A DNA stretch of 64,000 nt from Strigomonas culicis (lineage: Eukaryota > Euglenozoa > Kinetoplastea > Trypanosomatida > Trypanosomatidae). A program made the translations under genes and the position numbers. The notes beneath the pieces are model-generated. The model made no database searches. It had not been told where the DNA came from and saw nothing but the letters and a program-made list of their open reading frames with translations. This document shows positions 54,778-62,870 of this stretch, in pieces (the stretch's first letter is position 1; each line of letters begins with the position of its first letter). The stretch spans positions 1 to 64,000 of the forward strand of contig AUXH01000022.1 in the NCBI GenBank assembly GCA_000482145.1, given 5' to 3'.

Positions 54778-55167
54778 TTACTCTGTCTTCTCCTTGGCCT
54801 CCTTCTGTGAAATCAGTTCGGCAATCTTCTTTACCGAGAGACTCAAGGCACAGGCAGAAATGTGAATGTATATGTTGCGCTCCAATCGGAGGCGCTTCGC
54901 GTCGTGCTGAAGCTGAAGACTGATGTCTGGAAAGCGTTGTTTCGTGGCGTACTTGGATTGCCACTCGAGAAAGTCGTACAAGAAGGCAAGAGATGTCAGA
55001 AGCGAAATCACAGCCATCACTGTGATGCCAGAAACGTTTGGCTTCTCGATAGCCTGGACAAGCTTGGACACGTACTGCGACAAAATACGGATCGGTAAAA
55101 TGAACAGCATCAACACACCTAGAAGAGGTATAATGACGAGATTCAGCTCCAACGCGATGATAGACAT
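54778..55167 (-). CDS. BAP31/Yet-like small ER membrane protein
   Basis: 129 aa with three hydrophobic segments: LNLVIIPLLGVLMLFILPI (about 8-26), VSGITVMAVISLLTSLAFLYDFL (about 45-67), and IYIHISACALSLSVKKIAELI (about 99-119). The end block RLERNIYIHISACALSLSVKKIAELIS matches the RNLYIxGFSLLLxxLxxRLxxLIS signature of BAP31, an ER cargo-sorting and quality-control protein. It is half the length of animal BAP31 and lacks the coiled coil and KKXX tail. Only the ATG at 55167 gives this start; the longer open frame upstream reads into C/T-rich spacer and the boundary region. First protein gene of the left transcription unit, next to the probable start region. Confidence 0.62.
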   Translation of the reverse strand: MSIIALELNLVIIPLLGVLMLFILPIRILSQYVSKLVQAIEKPNVSGITVMAVISLLTSLAFLYDFLEWQSKYATKQRFPDISLQLQHDAKRLRLERNIYIHISACALSLSVKKIAELISQKEAKEKTE

Positions 55168-55379
55168 CCTGGAAGAGTGACGCGGTAAAAGATGGTAACC
55201 CAAAAAGTGAACTGAGTGGTAGGAATCAAAAAAGCGAGAAGAAAGAAACAAGGCGAGAGGAGAGTAATTCACACAACATGCATGATCAAATAGAAATCGA
55301 TGAAAAGAAACCGAAAAGGAGAAACAGAGACAATCACAGAACGAATAAAAGTCAAAAAAAGGTGGTGTGAAGGAAAGAG

Positions 55380-58300
55380 AAAAACACAGTAGAGGGCGAA
55401 AAGCCATAGAACCCCCGCGCGGAAGCATCGTCGCAACCCGCCCCGGCCCCCGGCACAAGAAGACGCGCTCGCCTCGAGCAACGGCGCCGCGGCCGCCACA
55501 CCACACCGCGATGGCCACCCCGCGCCGAACGCACCGCACGCACGCCGCCACACAGGGGCGCGCAACGGAAATAAAATAAATGACGGCCCTCCAAAGCAAG
55601 ACGGTCACGCCCCACAACCCGGGCGAAGGCACGGCACGCACCACAGAAGCCAACCCCGTGAGAACACACAACCCCACGCCCATTCTCACAAGGGGAGCAG
55701 TGGCCCAACCCCCCCTCCCCCCCAGCCGAGGCGGTGCGCGTCCGCACCCACCCGCCCCTTGGCGAGGCGCGCCGAACCACCCTCAACAACAGCTGCCGAT
55801 ACCGACAGCGGGAGCCACCAAAGCCACCCGCACAGAGGCCTCTCCCCGAGGCAGCAGAGGTCCCCCGCCGAGGTGTAAGGAGCAGGGGGAAACCCCTCGC
55901 CCTACACGAACCGGCAGCGACACCATCCCCCCCGGCACAGCGGGGCAAGCAAACCCCGGCGCATTGACAAGCACCCCGGAGCCGATTGAGGCCACAAACG
56001 GAGAACGCCGGGGAACAGCCAGTCGAAACACGTGCGCCCGACCATGGCCACTGGTGACATGGGGGGGGGGACGCCGTACTTACCGAGCACAGCGGCTCGG
56101 ATGTAACCAGCGCCGCCAAATGGAGAGGCCAAACACACCAACGCGACGCCGACTGAGCGGGGGGGGGACCCCTGCACGGCCAGACACCAACCACCGCGCG
56201 CCAGTGCATGAGACCAACGTGACAACGCCCCTCGTCGATGGCACGCTCGCTTCGCCCGATTCCACAACCAAACCCACGACGCACACAGCAATGAGGCGCT
56301 GCCCCCGATCCCAACCGCCCCGTCCCAGGGTCGTGTGAAAGCAATACCCACACCTCAGCCTCGCCCAGCCCGCTCCCGACACAGCGAGCGTTGATGGGAA
56401 ACCGCTTTCTGGCGACCAAGCTCGCCATGAGAACCGCTATGCCGCGCGCCCCCCTTCACCCCCCGTTACGGTCAGCACCGCAAATCACGGAGAGAATGGG
56501 GAGCTGTGATCAACCGGCGCGCCTCCCCGAGCTGCGTCGCCTGAGAGCGGCACGTTGCTTAAAGGGCTTCACGCCACCGCGGCTTAAGTGGGCAGCGCCT
56601 GAATTATCCATGGCGTTGGCGAAGGCGGGCTCTGCGATATCGCCGTGCGCTGTCCACCCCACCTCCCCCACCCAGCCGCTCCCATTTGCGATCCTGCGAC
56701 GCCGGGGTTCTGCCCATCGCATATGCACTGTGGTGCGACAGGCCTACCACGGGAGTTCGCATTGCTTGGTGGCGGGGATCTCTCACGCCCCGGTGTGGTG
56801 AGCTGCGTGGCGTGCTGCCTGCGTCGTGAGGTGGTGTCCCCTGGGGCGTGGCATCGCAGGCCTCCTGCGGCGGATAAGTCAGCTGTTAGCTGCACAAGCC
56901 TCTCGCCCTCACATGCGCAGATGTGATGAGCCGCGTGGCGTGCGCTCGTGCGGATTGAGCTGTTGAAATGGCATGGCTGCCGCGGGGGGTAGGCCGGTGG
57001 CTGGAAGTGGAACCCTCGCATGCCCAGACGCGGTGGGCTGCGCGGCGTGCCCTGTACGGTGTGCAGTGTTTCTAATTGGGCTGCTGCTACAACATGCTTG
57101 CCGCGGCAGGTGGGCCGGCGCATTCTGGCTGAGGCCGCTGCACGTCCCGCGTCGAAACGTAGTCAGCCATATGGCGTCCCACATTCCTGCGGTGGGGAAT
57201 ACGCTGACGTTTGGCAGTAGAGGCCTCGCATGTCCAGACATGGCGAACCGCCTGGCGTGGCGCAAAGCTGCTGCAGGGGCGGTCCGTGTCGCTTGGTGGT
57301 ACTCCCTGAGCCGTTGGCACGGCCAACCTGCTGCAGGGCGTGGGCCGGGACGTTGGGGTAGAGGTGTCGTGGGCTCAGCTGTGGTGATGGGGAAGCGCGT
57401 GGTCCGTGTCATGCGACGGTGCTAAATACGCTGTTGAAGGTGGGCCAGCTATCTGCAGTGAAGGCCGAGGCGCGTTGAGCGGTGTGGCATGCCGCATGCC
57501 TGCTGCGGGGGGTGGGGCGGGGCTTGGTACGCTCAGATCCGGTGGGCTGCAGGGCACGCCGCGTGACCGCCGGGAGGGGCTGGCTGGCGTGCAGCCCAGT
57601 GCCTGTGGTGACGCCGAAGGGTTTGTTGGCACACCTATTCCGGCGAGAGCGGCGGAGCTTTCTGTGAAGATCTCGCACGCCGGGGTGTGGTGAGCTGCGG
57701 CCCGTGTCGTGCGGTCGCGCTGATTAAGCTGCTGTCGTGGCATGGTTGCCGCGGGAGGTAGGCCGGTGGCTGGCAGCGCAGGTCTCCCACGCTGAGGCGT
57801 AGTGAGCCGCGTAGCACGGCACCTGGCTGATGCGGGGGGTGGGCCGGTGCGCGGCCCGTGCCATGCGGTGCCACTGGTTTGTCTGGTGGCGTGGCACGCT
57901 TGCTGTGGGACGTGGACCGGCGGTTGGCTGTAAGGGACGCGCATGCCCAGGCATGTGGGGGGGGGGAGTGAGGGGACGGGGGGGGGGCCTGCTGCCGGAG
58001 ACCTGCGGTAGTGCTGGCTGGGGCGCGACGGTTTGCCACGCGTCAAGTAGAGCGCGCCGCATTCGTTTCGCATATGTGCTCGCCAGCTTGTGTTGTGTTG
58101 TGATTCAGCGCGACATGCCAAGGATAGCAGCCATTGGTGTGTCCGCTTCCCCAAGTGTGGTGGGTGGGGTGGTTTGTCGTCGCCGCGGGTCCTCGGTCGT
58201 GGTCTCGATCACCGTCGCACCGGCCACCCACCTTTGCAGAGCGTTACTTTGGCTCCTGCAAGGGTGGTTCGCGGGGCGTTTTGTGTCTGATCCCGTTTCA

Positions 58301-58800
58301 ATCGTACACATTGATTTGTGCGGATCCGTATCGGTGGCGGCGTGTTCCAAAAAGCAATGAACGCAGCTGTCATGAATCAAGCCTCCGCCACGGTCCGCTA
58401 CGGTATTCTTTTTCGTAAGATAAAGGCAGAACCACAAGTGTTTCTATTGCCGCATGGTGGCGCTGGGATTGGCATAGCTGGAGCTTCTTTGCTTTCCGGG
58501 CGGCGCTGCCGGTTGCTTGCGCCAAGTGTGCGTGTGTAAATCTGCGCGCGGCAATGGGTGGCTTAAGGCATCGATTCAGTGCATGCCAAGCTGGGGTGGG
58601 CTTGTCTGTTTGCACTCAGAGGGAGTTGGGGGGGGGACTCTGGCTCATCCTCCCCAAAGCAGCGCCGGCGCGGTGGGGGGGGGGATGTTTCAACGACGAC
58701 CCTGAGACCCAACCGGGGAACGAACGGTCCTCGCTCCTCATTGTGTTCTCCTTGGGGTTGTGGGGGGGGGGTTGCGTGCTGTTTGTTTGGCTGTGGTGGG
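55380..58800. promoter_or_regulatory. Putative RNA polymerase II transcription start region
   Basis: The strand that would be transcribed leftward is G/T-rich from about 56400 down to 55380, while the plus strand is G/T-rich from about 56500 up to 59300. The skew therefore diverges from about 56.45 kb. G-runs on plus: 56061-56070, 56159-56167, 57957-57966, 57978-57987, 58628-58636, 58675-58684, 58762-58771. G-runs and GT-rich DNA are known features of T. brucei initiation regions. No sequence-specific promoter element is visible. A head-to-tail start for the genes at 1-55 kb is the simplest reading. Confidence 0.5.
56778..57960 (+). repeat. Degenerate tandem-like GC-rich repeat, unit about 105-110 bp
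   Basis: Copies of a decayed unit recur on the plus strand. The clearest pair is 56910-57014 and 57673-57782, sharing the exact 17-mer GGTAGGCCGGTGGCTGG (56988-57004 and 57757-57773) in the context GGCATGG-TGCCGCGGG. A second pair shares GGTGTGGTGAGCTGCG (56792-56807 and 57684-57699), both preceded by GATCTC-CACGCC. Weaker copies with CTCGCATG-CCAGAC and GTGGGCCGG lie at about 57018, 57227, 57340, 57838 and 57935. No terminal repeats or coding capacity suggest a mobile element. Confidence 0.65.
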
Positions 58801-59612
58801 CTGGGGTGGGTGGTGTTCGTATCGCCACTCCCCCAAGGGGGAGGCGCCGGGTGCGCTTGCCGCTTTGCTCCGTTCCCATATGTTCTTGGCGACGCTGCTT
58901 CTGATAAAGCTGGAGATGGGGATTGCCATGGTGCGGAAGCGGAGGGTAAAAGCAACTTATACATTTGTGTATGAGTTTGTGTGTGGGGGTGTTTGCTCGT
59001 GGGTGGCGTTTGTGCCGATTAGGTCTCCGCTAAGGCTGTTGTGGTTCCTTCCTTGCGTTTGTGAATGGTTTTTGTCAGCATTGAGATGAGATGTTTTTGA
59101 AGTTCACAAGCAAGTTCACGCAAATATTACATTAGTATTTACTGTTTTCTAAAGAATTATATGTTTTTCTTTGTTTAATAGTTTGATAATGTGCTTTTCT
59201 TCAAGGAATTAAACGATGTAAGTATGGATACCGGGGGTGGTGTGCTTCTTTTCTCTGTTTCTTTTTGTTTTGGTGTTTTTTTTATACCTTTTCCATGCTT
59301 TATTTACACTTTAAACACGCTAAAATTTTTTATTCTAGGAAGGAAAAGCATAAAGGATATTAAATATGCATTAAAAGAAGATTAACTGTTTTGAATCGTT
59401 GGTTTGGCCGCGTTGAACCCGTTCCCCCCCCCCTCTTTTGGCGCGTGTAGAAGAAGAACTGCTCTGCTTTTAAAGAAATTGAAGTGCTCTGTTCTTTCAA
59501 CATTCATTTGCAAAACAATAATAGAAAAAATAAAAAGAACAATTGGAAAAGTTAAAAAAAAAATGGTTGTGGTTTGATTTGTGGTGCGTTTGATGGGTTA
59601 TTTCCTTGTCGG

Positions 59613-59619
59613 AAAAAAA
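59613..59619 (-). terminator. Pol III terminator of tRNA-Ser
   Basis: A7 on plus, so T7 on the transcribed strand, starting a few bases past the 3' end of the tRNA-Ser gene. Confidence 0.8.
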
Positions 59620-59621
59620 GT

Positions 59622-59702
59622 CGTCACCAGCAGGATTCGAACCTGCGCGCGAGATCGCAACTGATTTCTAGTCAGTCCCCGTAACCACTTGGGTATGGTG
59701 AC
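59622..59702 (-). tRNA. tRNA-Ser(AGA)
   Basis: Cloverleaf on the minus strand: acceptor stem GTCACCA/TGGTGAC with discriminator G73, as typical for serine tRNA. The anticodon arm is ACTGA-CTAGAAA-TCAGT with anticodon AGA (reads UCU). A long variable arm GCGA-TC-TCGC makes it a type II tRNA, and the T-arm is GCAGG-TTCGAAT-CCTGC, which holds the B box GGTTCGAATCC. No intron. Followed by T7. Confidence 0.95.
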
Positions 59703-59765
59703 AGCTACGGAAAAGGGCGCCCCGCTGTGCCTGATACCCGGCTATGTAAGACGGGAGGGAGGCTG

Positions 59766-59770
59766 AAAAA
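59766..59770 (-). terminator. Pol III terminator of tRNA-Ile
   Basis: A5 on plus (T5 on transcript) right after the 3' end of tRNA-Ile. Confidence 0.65.
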
Positions 59771-59771
59771 G

Positions 59772-59845
59772 TGCTCCCCACAGGGGTCGAACCTGTGACC
59801 TTGGGCTTATTAGACCCACGCTCTAACCGACTGAGCTAGGAGAGC
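59772..59845 (-). tRNA. tRNA-Ile(AAT)
   Basis: Cloverleaf on the minus strand: acceptor GCTCTCC/GGGGAGC with discriminator A, D-arm TAGCTCAGTCGGTTAGAGC (A box), anticodon arm TGGGT-CTAATAA-GCCCA with anticodon AAT, and T-arm ACAGG-TTCGACC-CCTGT (B box). 74 bases, no intron. Located 70 bases upstream of tRNA-Ser on the same strand. Confidence 0.95.
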
Positions 59846-60020
59846 TTCGCTGGTTTTCGCCCCCCGGCCGTGCTTGGCCGTCGGCGTGAAAGAAAGCAAG
59901 GGAAGAGAAGAGGAGGAGAAGGGAGTGACCAGGTGCGGGCCGCGGCGCATCGCGACAATACCAGTGTTCGTTCCTCTCTTTTCTTTTGTTTGGGGTTTTA
60001 GTTTACACTTCACGATTTCG

Positions 60021-61571
60021 TTACTTGGGTGCGCGCCCCAGCTCGTGGCGGAGGCTGCGGCGCAGGAGGTCGCGCCGGCCCGGGGGCAGCTCGATCGGCC
60101 GGGTCGTCTCGTTGACCCTGTACACCTCGTTGTTGTCGAAGAGCAGCGTGAACCCCTTGCCGCTCGCGAACCAGGGCGGCCGCCCCGTGACCTCCGCCGC
60201 CGGACTGGGAACGAACACGGGAAAGAGCTCGCTGACCGCAAACGTCGGCGCGAGGTTGATGCTGCGCCCGTTGACGGTCTTCATTCGGCTGTACAGCTGG
60301 CCCTCCGCGTTGGCGCCGAGGCCCGCGACGCAGCCGTTGCGGTACTGCACGAGCAGGGTGCTCGGGCCCGGGTGCAGCTGCGCCACGGCAAAGCCGTCCG
60401 CCGGCAGCGCGCGGCCGGCGAGCTGGCTGAACTGCTCGCGCACGGTGCTCTGGTCCACGGCCGCAAAGCGCGGCGAGGGCACGAGCACGCCGAACTGCGA
60501 GAGCGCGCCCTGCACCAGCAGCTCGTTGTGGGAGCTGACGTAGACGGCCATGCCGCCCACGCACGCGACGTCCTTGATGCGGATGAGCTTGTTGCTGCCG
60601 CCCTCGCCGGCGCCCCCCGCCTGGAAGGAGCGCGTGAGGGGGATGGGCACCGGCTCGAAGGCGTTGGGGGGCAGCTGGCCCTCGTTCGTCGCGCCGCAGC
60701 CGTAGACGCGCCCGTCCTGCGTGAGGAAGAGCGTGAAGGAGTTGCCGGCGGCCACCTTGCGGACGCGCATGTGCGGCTTCGCGTCAAAGTAGGCGATGCG
60801 CGTGGGGTCCATCGGGGACGTCGTGTGGCCGATGGCCAGCTCGCCCCACGTGTTGCTGCCGAAGGCGTAGAGCGAGCCGTCCGTGAGGCGCGCGACCGCG
60901 TGGTTGTACCCGCACACAATCTCGTCGACGACGCAGCGCGCGTCGCGGCTCGGCCACCACGCCGCCTGCGGGTCCCACTGTACGAACCCCGCCGCGGCGC
61001 TCACCGGCTGCTTCCCGCCGGCCCCGAGCTGGCCCACGTGGTTGTTGCCGAAGCCGATCACGCGCCGGCTGCCCTTCTGGTAGATGAGGCTGAAGTTGGA
61101 GCCGCACGCCACCCGCTTCGCCGAGGCCGGCGCGTCGCGCGTGAACATACCGGCCAGGTCGATGAACAGCGGTGCCCAGTCCGTCGACGCGCGCTGCTCG
61201 CCCTTGCCACCCTGCACGGACGCCGGCGGCGGGCTGGCCCCGCCCCCGGCCCCCCCCTCGTTCGGCGCGGCCGTCTGCCCGAAGCGGTTGTCGCCGACCG
61301 TCACGGCGTTGCCCTCGCCCGTGAGGAGGACGAAGTGCTTGTGGCCAGCCGCGCCGGCCACGAAGTCGAAGAAGGGCTCGCCGGGCGTCGGCCCCGCCGG
61401 CGGCGGCTGGCGCTGCCACGCCTCCTCCTCGCGCTTGAATCGCGCGTACTTGGCGGCGTCCACCTCGTTCGGCGGCGGCAGCGTCTTGAGGAACACCTCC
61501 GCCGGCGGCGAGGCCGGCAGGCCGCACAGCGCGCCCTGGCCGATGATGCGGGTGTGCAGGCGGCGGAACAT
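60021..61571 (-). CDS. RCC1-repeat (beta-propeller) protein, possibly mitochondrial
   Basis: 516 aa built of RCC1-type repeats, recognised by recurring G..H...L...G.v...G.N..GQLG units: HKHFVLLTGEGNAVTVGDNRFGQ, SNFSLIYQKGSRRVIGFGNNHVGQLG, YNHAVARLTDGSLYAFGSNTWGELAIG, NSFTLFLTQDGRVYGCGATNEGQLP, TLLVQYRNGCVAGLGANAEGQLY. About six or seven blades are likely. ATG 61571 is the first ATG in frame and gives MFRRLHTRIIGQGALCGLP, an Arg-rich N-terminus that could be a mitochondrial presequence. RCC1 propellers serve as Ran GEFs, as scaffolds, or in mitochondrial ribosome biogenesis; the sequence does not decide which. Last gene of the right-hand cluster, 175 bases before tRNA-Ile. Confidence 0.85.
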   Translation of the reverse strand: MFRRLHTRIIGQGALCGLPASPPAEVFLKTLPPPNEVDAAKYARFKREEEAWQRQPPPAGPTPGEPFFDFVAGAAGHKHFVLLTGEGNAVTVGDNRFGQTAAPNEGGAGGGASPPPASVQGGKGEQRASTDWAPLFIDLAGMFTRDAPASAKRVACGSNFSLIYQKGSRRVIGFGNNHVGQLGAGGKQPVSAAAGFVQWDPQAAWWPSRDARCVVDEIVCGYNHAVARLTDGSLYAFGSNTWGELAIGHTTSPMDPTRIAYFDAKPHMRVRKVAAGNSFTLFLTQDGRVYGCGATNEGQLPPNAFEPVPIPLTRSFQAGGAGEGGSNKLIRIKDVACVGGMAVYVSSHNELLVQGALSQFGVLVPSPRFAAVDQSTVREQFSQLAGRALPADGFAVAQLHPGPSTLLVQYRNGCVAGLGANAEGQLYSRMKTVNGRSINLAPTFAVSELFPVFVPSPAAEVTGRPPWFASGKGFTLLFDNNEVYRVNETTRPIELPPGRRDLLRRSLRHELGRAPK

Positions 61572-61882
61572 GACAGGCAGTCCGCACAGGCCCTCACACG
61601 ACAATTATTGCTACTACCTTTGGGAGGAGACAGAGAGGGAGAGGGAGAGAGAGAGAGAGAGAGGCGAACATCAAGGGTGTGGAGGCAAGCACGCACAGTG
61701 CATACGCGACGCCACGAGGCTCACTACAAGGAGGGAGAAAACAAGAGGAGTCAAATCGAATGAAAACAGTACAAATAGAAGAATACAACCATATCGCAGC
61801 GAGGATGCTGGTTCACAAATGCGGAGACGCCGACGCTCCGTTCGTATGCTGTACATTGTTGTTTTGTCCACATCTGGCGTGC
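61572..61882 (-). promoter_or_regulatory. Intergenic spacer with splice acceptor for RCC1-repeat gene
   Basis: On the minus strand a nearly pure CT tract (RC of 61625-61665, CTCTCTCTCTCTCT) is followed by AG at 61618-61619, about 46 bases before the ATG at 61571. The rest holds the 3' UTR of the p24 gene; no other feature seen. Confidence 0.75.
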
Positions 61883-62641
61883 CTACTTGGTGGTGACTCT
61901 CAAATTGACGTTCTGGCCGTGCCGCCCGAGGAAGCGGCTCATGACAATGTACTGGTAGCCGGCCATCGCGATGATCACGGCGACGTTCAGTAGCAGGCCG
62001 AGGAGAATCGTCTTGGCGACCACGTCGACCTTCACGCGATCGGCGTCGCCCTCCAGGCGGAGGCGGTTCGCGTCGATGGTGAGGTTGAACAGGATGGACC
62101 CAATGTCGTGCAGCTTCTTCTCCATCTGCGCCTCCACCTTGTTCAGGCCGTCGGGGTCGATCTCGAGCACGTCCCGCTTGATGAACGTGAAGGAGACCCA
62201 CTTGGGCGACAGGGTCGAGAAGGCGTTGTTGAAGCAGACCGTCACTTCCTCCGGCATCCCGTGCTTTGTCACGGTGACGCTCGGGGAGGTGTAGCTGTGG
62301 CTGCCCTCGCTCACCCGCTTCCACTCGTTCAGCGTGCGGGTCACGACCGTGTCGCGCTGCGCCATGAAGTGCTCGTTGAAGTGGAAGAGCTCCAGCTCCA
62401 GGAACTTCTCCGTCGGGGGCGCCGCCGTGGTGGTCAGCGTGGCGTCAATGTCGAAGGAGCCGCCGTCGGTGACGCGGAACGTGAAGCCCAGCGTCCCGCC
62501 CGCTTCCAGCATTTCGGTGAAGCACTCCGTCGTGCCAGGCTCGATTTTGGCACCAAAGGTCTCCGCAGCCTGTACACCGCTCGTGCACAGCAAGACGGCG
62601 GCGCACAGAAGAAAAAGAAGCGAGGCAATTAGTTTACACAT
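61883..62641 (-). CDS. p24/EMP24/GOLD-domain cargo receptor
   Basis: Type I membrane protein of the p24 (TMED) family, which sorts cargo in COPII/COPI vesicles between ER and Golgi. 252 aa. ATG 62641 gives signal peptide MCKLIASLLFLLCAAVLLC ending near GVQA. A GOLD domain starts with FGAKIEPGTTECFTEML (conserved Cys42) and contains VTVCFNNAFSTLSPKWVSF (second Cys of the disulfide). A coiled-coil segment (LNKVEAQMEKKLHDIGSILFNL...ANRLRLEGDADR) and one membrane span (about 210-232) follow. The cytosolic tail MSRFLGRHGQNVNLRVTTK lacks the FF and KKXX signals of many p24 proteins. Neighbour of an Erv46-like gene in the same pathway. Confidence 0.9.
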   Translation of the reverse strand: MCKLIASLLFLLCAAVLLCTSGVQAAETFGAKIEPGTTECFTEMLEAGGTLGFTFRVTDGGSFDIDATLTTTAAPPTEKFLELELFHFNEHFMAQRDTVVTRTLNEWKRVSEGSHSYTSPSVTVTKHGMPEEVTVCFNNAFSTLSPKWVSFTFIKRDVLEIDPDGLNKVEAQMEKKLHDIGSILFNLTIDANRLRLEGDADRVKVDVVAKTILLGLLLNVAVIIAMAGYQYIVMSRFLGRHGQNVNLRVTTK

Positions 62642-62870
62642 GGTGTGGAAGAAAAGTATATATAAATAATCAAAAACAACACGACAGAAATAGTAAAAAT
62701 GTATAATGCTGTAAACCCGAAGGAGTGAAGAAAAAGGAAGGGAAGCGTAAAGCACACCATGAAACACAGAGACCGCAGAAGAACTACGTCAGTTCCACAA
62801 TGTCAAACACAAGATAATAAAGCACACACATACACACATGGATCGGCTCTCTTTTTTTTTATTGTTACAA

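Larger units (their letters stand above)
55168..59621. other. 4.4-kb gene-poor boundary region between two minus-strand gene clusters
   Basis: No convincing protein gene. The composition has three parts. 55380-56400 is GC-rich with C>G and A>T on plus. 56500-58500 is GC-rich with G>C, and contains the degenerate repeat. 58500-59600 is G/T-rich and then AT-rich. Seven runs of 9-10 G on plus occur between 56061 and 58771. The longest open frames (for example 55580-56338 plus, 57375-58154 minus) consist of Pro/Arg/Thr/Ala repeats as expected from GC-rich repeat DNA. Position between two same-strand gene clusters, next to tRNA genes, is typical of a head-to-tail polycistronic-unit boundary in kinetoplastids (inference). 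Confidence 0.7.

Noticed and set aside
55352..56428. Long open frames on both strands in the GC-rich boundary (for example 55352-56428 minus, 55580-56338 plus)
   Set aside because: Composition is Pro/Thr/Arg/Ala or Gly/Val/Cys repeats expected from skewed GC-rich DNA; no domain, no splice acceptor, and frames overlap each other.
56584..58154. Minus-strand frames of 167-259 codons over the degenerate repeat, with recurring Pro/Gln/His peptide blocks
   Set aside because: The recurring peptides are just the DNA repeat read in one frame. Different copies appear in different frames with stops between, so no protein-level selection is visible.
57830..58539. Possible retroelement or other mobile-element remnant in the plus strand
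   Set aside because: No reverse transcriptase motif, terminal repeats or poly(A) tail recognised; the frames are short and featureless.
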